Origin: JBBTCX01 sp964494205
Lineage (GTDB): Bacteria; Planctomycetota; Phycisphaerae; UBA1845
Direction of reading: 5' to 3'
Length of the DNA: 64,000 nucleotides
Assembly: GCA_964494205.1 (NCBI GenBank)
Contig: CAZBRD010000013.1
Coordinates: 62,001 to 126,000 of the forward strand
Position numbers and translations under genes: made by a program. Shown piece after piece: positions 59,759-64,000 of this stretch. The notes beneath the pieces were generated by a model that had not been told where the DNA came from, did no database searches, and saw nothing but the letters and a program-made list of their open reading frames with translations. The number at the start of each line of letters is the position of its first letter. The first letter of the stretch is position 1.

Positions 59759-61455
59759 ACTTCTACGCGTTCGAAATGACTCGCGCCGACGCGCAGCGCG
59801 ACCGAACCCGCGATCAGATTGATCGTCACAGCCAGTGCACACAGTGTCACTGTTGTGGCATCCGGCCACGCACCAACCTCGGCGTCGGCTGATCGCCAGG
59901 TGGCAAAACCGACGATGCCTAGTACGACCGCGACCAGCGCGATCGAAGCCAGCAGATTGGTCGTGCCTCCTAACCCGTTTGCGATGCGGGCGACGCTCTT
60001 TTGCTTGAACATCGGCATTCGTGCCCCGATGCCCACCGAAAACCCGCACAATCCAAAGCAAACAGCCACCGTCACCGCGAGGTGAATCGTCGCCCAAATC
60101 GCATCCAGTTGCAGCATGTACGTCGCGAGAGTCATCGCTCCGATGGCCACCAGCAGAGTGATCGTCATCGCGAACGCGAACTTGGCATACAGAATCTGCC
60201 GCCGCGACGCCGGCAGCAGACTGATCAGCCACAGCTTCTGTCCTTCCAGCGAAACGAGAGGAAAGACAAATCGACAAGTGAACGTCGCGAGAATCAAACT
60301 CACCGCGCACAGGTTCAGAAACGGTATGACCAGAAACCACCGCGATCCTGAAAACGATAATCGCAGCGTAGGCATATTCGTCAGATAGAGCACGAGCAAC
60401 CCGAACAGAATCACCAACTGACTCCACTGCAACGGGTCGCGGAAAAAGGTGCGGAGATCCTTGGCTGCAATGAGTCGCAACTGCATCGGCAGATAGAAGA
60501 ACGCCCAGCCTGAGATGCCGCCCGATGCCGGCGATGCCGGTCTGCGTGCGCCGCCGCGTCCGGAGGTCGAGCGATCGTGGGCTACGTGAAATCCGCCGGA
60601 AACAACGCGCACGGCGATCCAGCTTAGAAACCACGCGTTCGCAGCCGTCACGCCGAGATACAGAAACGACTGTGCAAGCTGTCCGTGCAAAGCGTTATCG
60701 ATTCCCGCAGCCACCCATTGATTGGGCAGCAGCGCCGCCTGCACGAAGTTCATCCGCGCGAGAAAGTCGCGAAGCCACGTTTCGGTGGCTGCCTCGCCGA
60801 TCTGCACCGATCGCAGCCCCCAGATGGTGAACACTGCAATCATCGCGCCTGCGATTACCGAAATCACCTTGATCGCACTTCGTGGGACGTACCTCGCACC
60901 GATATAGGCCAAGAGCAATCCAAACGCCGCCGGAATCGGAATGAACGCGACGAAGAACGCGGGGAAAATGAGATAGAAAAACGGCTGATCGGCGGACATC
61001 GTCTGCGCGCCGAAGGCCATCGCTCCGACCATCGGGAACCCAAGCAGGATCAAGGACCAGCTGGCCATCAGCAGGCTTTCGAGATACTTGAGCGTCACAA
61101 TGTCACTGGGGGTAAGCGGTGCAGCCAGCAGGTACGTCGACTCGTCGCTGCCAAATAACCCGCTGTAGGAAATGATCGCGTTGGAAAACGTCAGCAGCGC
61201 GAGCATAGCCACGAAGAAAAAATTGAATACGAGCGGAATGGCTACGGTGGCTTCGAGCGGCGAACGCTGGATTTGCTCGAAAACCTTGTAAAAGAGTGAG
61301 GTGAGCCCGATCCAGATGATCGCGATCAGGATTACGGCCACGAACAATCGCACCGGCGCTTCGTCCACGGCCTGCCGTAGTCGATTAATGGTCGAACGCA
61401 CCTTGGCGCGAAAGAGTAATCCGATCAGCGGCTGGCCTGTGGCGGCGGACATCAC
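59755..61455 (-). CDS. ABC-2-type membrane permease
   Basis: 566 aa with about 12 hydrophobic helices in two sets of six, separated by a polar loop near residues 290-315 (RSTSGRGGARRPASPAS). The first set includes LFVAVILIAIIWIGLTSLFY and FFFVAMLALLTFSNAIISY; FRDPLQWSQLVILFGLLVL begins the second. This layout suits an ABC exporter permease of the two-repeat type, but no ATP-binding subunit gene is adjacent. Upstream (61456-61967) about 500 bp contain only a GGCGGGT palindrome (61931-61947) and no supportable gene. Confidence 0.75.
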   Translation of the reverse strand: MMSAATGQPLIGLLFRAKVRSTINRLRQAVDEAPVRLFVAVILIAIIWIGLTSLFYKVFEQIQRSPLEATVAIPLVFNFFFVAMLALLTFSNAIISYSGLFGSDESTYLLAAPLTPSDIVTLKYLESLLMASWSLILLGFPMVGAMAFGAQTMSADQPFFYLIFPAFFVAFIPIPAAFGLLLAYIGARYVPRSAIKVISVIAGAMIAVFTIWGLRSVQIGEAATETWLRDFLARMNFVQAALLPNQWVAAGIDNALHGQLAQSFLYLGVTAANAWFLSWIAVRVVSGGFHVAHDRSTSGRGGARRPASPASGGISGWAFFYLPMQLRLIAAKDLRTFFRDPLQWSQLVILFGLLVLYLTNMPTLRLSFSGSRWFLVIPFLNLCAVSLILATFTCRFVFPLVSLEGQKLWLISLLPASRRQILYAKFAFAMTITLLVAIGAMTLATYMLQLDAIWATIHLAVTVAVCFGLCGFSVGIGARMPMFKQKSVARIANGLGGTTNLLASIALVAVVLGIVGFATWRSADAEVGAWPDATTVTLCALAVTINLIAGSVALRVGASHFERVEV

Positions 61456-61962
61456 TTCTCCTGCGCGGACGCGGTTGGTTCCGGTATTGAATCATACCCA
61501 AGACCAAGAGAGTGGGGATGGGGAATACGAAATCTGACGAGTTGGTGCGGAGCTTCGGGGTTTTTGCGCGATGTGATTGTACGATTTGAAAATCGCGTTG
61601 TAGGGGTCGCGATGTGCGAAAGCTCATTCGCGCTTCTGCGCGGCGCAGGCGGAAATCGCGGTTTTTGATAGCGATACGGTCATTATGCGGTTGGGAAAAT
61701 AATAAAAGCGCAGAATCGCAGGTGTGCAGTAAGGGATCGGGCACTCGATTTGTTGAAGCTACTTTGCTTCTCTGGATGCGCAGGTTGGTCATGGGATCCT
61801 CGTTAGATCAAATCAGAAAACATCCGCATGTATAACTTGGAGGGTGATCGCTTGAGATCATGATCGGGGCTGCTCAGTACGAATGATTGGACCGAATCCG
61901 AACACACTCTGGAACCTGACGCCGGAGAATGGCGGGTGGAACCCGCCCTACGATTTGCGCAT

Positions 61963-61992
61963 AAAAAAAGGTGGGTGCAGAGCACCCACCTT
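61963..61992 (-). terminator. Intrinsic terminator of the GT4-DUF2934 gene
   Basis: A 9-bp perfect stem (GGTGGGTGC / GCACCCACC) extended by AA/TT, with a 3-nt loop. On the minus strand it is followed by seven T. It starts 33 bp after the stop codon of the gene at 62025. Confidence 0.9.
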
Positions 61993-62024
61993 ATGATGGA
62001 TTGAAATTCAGGAAGATTGAGGCC

Positions 62025-63614
62025 TTATACGCGTCGCGTCTTTGTGGTCGTTCCAGTAGTCGCCGTCGTTGCCGTCGTCGGCTTGGATGATGTCGTGATA
62101 GGCGACGTGGGCGATGAATTCGTCGTCGTGGTCGCTGTCGGTGCAGACTTTGTTTGTGTCCCCATCTCGGCCTTGATCTCTTGCTCAGCCTGCAACCAAT
62201 CAAGTGTCGGGTCGCCGGGCGTGCCCTTGCGGTTCAGATAGATCTCGTACGCGCGCTTGCGAATCGCCTCATGCGTCGGTTCGACCACTGGAACCACGTC
62301 TTTCGTGGCCATCGTCTTGACCGTCCCGATATCGGACGTCGTTTCGCGGGTTGTTGTCATCGTTGTCGTGTCGTCTTGCCGAGTCATGGGCGATCTCTCC
62401 TTTTTGTTATTCGTAAGCCCGTGCGGTCTATCGGCTGATGCAGGTTGCGAGATCGCTTCGTATACCTTTTCCGTGGCTGCGGCTGAGTGATCCCAGGTGA
62501 AGCGCGACTCGGCCTCGATGCGACCTTTGCGTCCCATTTCGCGAGCACTACCCATGTCCGCTAACATCAGTTCCAAGCCCTGTCCGATTGGCTCTATTCC
62601 CGGATCAACGGTGTAACCATTCACCGCGTGTTGCACGAACTCGGTGGGGCCGCCAATGCGCGTCGCGACGACGGGCTTGCCGGCGCTCCACGCTTCGAGA
62701 ATGACGATGCCAAACGGTTCGTTGCGGCTTGGCACGCAGACGATGTCGGAGGATTTGAAAAGATCGACGAGGCCTTGGCCGTTGCGATGGCCGAGGAATC
62801 GCGTCGCATGATCCAATCCCATCTTCGTGGAGCGTGTTTCAAGCCCTTCTTTCATGTCGCCATCGCCGGCGAAGACGAATCGCGCGTGCGGATAAGTTTT
62901 TAGGACGTTTGGCACGGCTTCGAGGAGCAGGTCGGGGCCTTTCTGCCAGGTGAGGCGGCCGACGAAGAAGATCAGCGGGTCATCGACACCGATTTGCACG
63001 TTGCGGCGAACGGAGGCGACGTCGACGGAACCGTTATATTTTCGCACGTCGACGCCGTTGTATACGGGGTGCATTTTGTCAGGCGGAACATTGTAGAGTC
63101 GTTGAGTTTCATCGGTCAGCGTCTTGGATACGCAGATGACGCGGTTGGCGATGTACGTGCCTTCCCATTCGAGATCGCGAATACGGCGAGAGAGCGGGTC
63201 TTCCCAGAAACTGTTGCCGCAGCGGCCGTATTCGGTGGAGTGCATCGTGTAGACGATCGGTCTACCCGTCCGGTGTTTGACCTGCGCGAGTGCCCAAGTG
63301 GTCATCCAGTCGTGGCCGTGGACCACGTCGAACGGTTTGCCCATGAACGCTTCAGTCTCGGCGAGATGCCACGCGAAGCTGTCGCACATGCGGCCAATGT
63401 AAGTCAGGAAGTCAGCATGCCCCTCGAACGGACAACGGTGATAGTGTACGCCGTCGACGAATGAATAGCGCGTTTGATTGATGCCCATGCGCGTGAAGAT
63501 GTGCACTTCGTGGCCGCGACGAGTGAGAGCTGCTGAAAGTTCGCTGATGTGCGGCGCGAGACCGCCGATGGCGATCGAGTGCATCGACTCCCATGAAAAC
63601 ATTCCAATGCGCAT
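62025..63614 (-). CDS. GT4 glycosyltransferase fused to a DUF2934 domain
   Basis: 529 aa. Residues 1-395 are a GT4/GT-B glycosyltransferase: AIGGLAPHISELSAAL, DVVHGHDWMTTWALAQ, FVGRLTWQKGPDLLLEA, and the Ex7E motif in EPFGIVILEAWSAGKP. It resembles glycogen-synthase-like enzymes, which fits the adjacent glycogen cluster. From M410 comes a Thr-rich stretch, then a DUF2934 segment (about 450-485; IRKRAYEIYLNRKGTP) and a Thr/Ser tail. A full ribosome-binding site (AAGGAGA) precedes M410, as if a separate 120-aa gene had fused in frame by loss of a stop codon. Both the fusion and the short protein may be made. Confidence 0.85.
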   Translation of the reverse strand: MRIGMFSWESMHSIAIGGLAPHISELSAALTRRGHEVHIFTRMGINQTRYSFVDGVHYHRCPFEGHADFLTYIGRMCDSFAWHLAETEAFMGKPFDVVHGHDWMTTWALAQVKHRTGRPIVYTMHSTEYGRCGNSFWEDPLSRRIRDLEWEGTYIANRVICVSKTLTDETQRLYNVPPDKMHPVYNGVDVRKYNGSVDVASVRRNVQIGVDDPLIFFVGRLTWQKGPDLLLEAVPNVLKTYPHARFVFAGDGDMKEGLETRSTKMGLDHATRFLGHRNGQGLVDLFKSSDIVCVPSRNEPFGIVILEAWSAGKPVVATRIGGPTEFVQHAVNGYTVDPGIEPIGQGLELMLADMGSAREMGRKGRIEAESRFTWDHSAAATEKVYEAISQPASADRPHGLTNNKKERSPMTRQDDTTTMTTTRETTSDIGTVKTMATKDVVPVVEPTHEAIRKRAYEIYLNRKGTPGDPTLDWLQAEQEIKAEMGTQTKSAPTATTTTNSSPTSPITTSSKPTTATTATTGTTTKTRRV

Positions 63615-64000
63615 GAGGCCCTAAACTCCTGGGTGTATGAATTCCGTTGTTTGTGATCGCCCAATTGGCGAGGTACGACGTAATGATGCCGGGATTGTCT
63701 CTTTCGCTGAAGATGACTGCGTGACCCGGCTTGATTCTTTAATGGTAACCGATCCGTATGTCTATGGCGGAACGCCATGTATTACATTCTTGTGCACTTG
63801 CAAAAAGTGCCGACCAGATCGGGCTTCCACTTGGGGCCGGAAAACTGCCTGTCGGTTTCGTCGACTACGGGTTGGTTTGACTTTACCGCACTCATCGAAA
63901 ACGGGTGCTTCTGTTCGGCTACATTAATGAGATGACTGGTGACAATTGAAGTTTCAATGCTGGCGCGGGCTTTGGCGTACTACTTGATTGAAAAGAGTGT
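63615..64000. other. Unassigned window end
   Basis: 385 bp upstream of the GT4 gene. The only frame (63637-63927, plus) lacks a ribosome-binding site and family resemblance, so nothing is called. Confidence 0.4.

Noticed and set aside
63637..63927. 96-aa plus-strand frame at the window end
   Set aside because: No ribosome-binding site, no recognisable family and random-looking composition.

Overview
The window looks like a planctomycete chromosome, probably Phycisphaerae or a relative. Evidence: secreted proteins with repeated GACC cysteine motifs, FG-GAP and dockerin-like type repeats, a GFTLVELLVVIAII prepilin, a secreted sulfatase-modifying-factor (FGE) domain protein, an IPTL/PEP-CTERM-like sorting tail, BlaI/M56 pairs, ECF sigma factors with C-terminal extensions, and many short palindromic repeats between genes. 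No taxonomic search was run.

Region 1 (1-11.4 kb) is an integrative element. From the left it carries a serine recombinase, a small clamp-loader-like AAA ATPase, an ArdC-like metallopeptidase protein, a control region with three copies of a 17-bp inverted repeat, a hybrid HTH/winged-helix regulator, an AlpA-type excisionase, a TOPRIM primase with a DUF3987 helicase-like domain, a Cro/C1 repressor and a tyrosine integrase. The integrase reading frame runs through tRNA-Arg(TCT), the apparent attachment site. A Gly-rich, tail-fibre-like secreted protein lies at the far left. The left end of the element was not found.

Region 2 (11.5-24 kb) has an NtrC-type response regulator, a cluster of palindromes, nuoC and nuoD separated by an inserted HEPN gene pair, queE with two neighbours, a prepilin and a beta-helix surface protein.

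Region 3 (24-30.4 kb) is housekeeping: B12-dependent ribonucleotide reductase with an NrdR-like box, a candidate structured RNA ending in a strong terminator, then rpsP-trmD-rplS-yraN-tatD and tRNA-Arg(ACG).

Region 4 (30.4-32.3 kb) is a 1.9-kb cassette flanked by a perfect 52-bp direct repeat of the tRNA-Arg(ACG) 3' end. It holds two tandem cysteine-rich secreted-protein genes and an orphan integrase C-terminal tail, so it is probably a decayed integrative element.

Region 5 (32.3-45.4 kb) holds a HEAT-repeat protein, a blaI/M56-peptidase pair with visible operators, an ECF sigma factor, and a TetR - AarF kinase - AhpD-like operon. The last gene of that operon is a selenoprotein: an in-frame TGA gives a CPFU motif, with a bacterial SECIS hairpin directly after it. 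tRNA-Sec lies 4 kb away. folE, a cupin and an FG-GAP protein complete the region.

Region 6 (45.5-64 kb) holds two large secreted proteins, one with a blue-copper domain between two dockerin-like repeats. Next is a glycogen cluster: glgX-glgB-malQ on the minus strand, with divergent glgP. An ABC-type permease and a GT4 glycosyltransferase fused to a DUF2934 domain follow.
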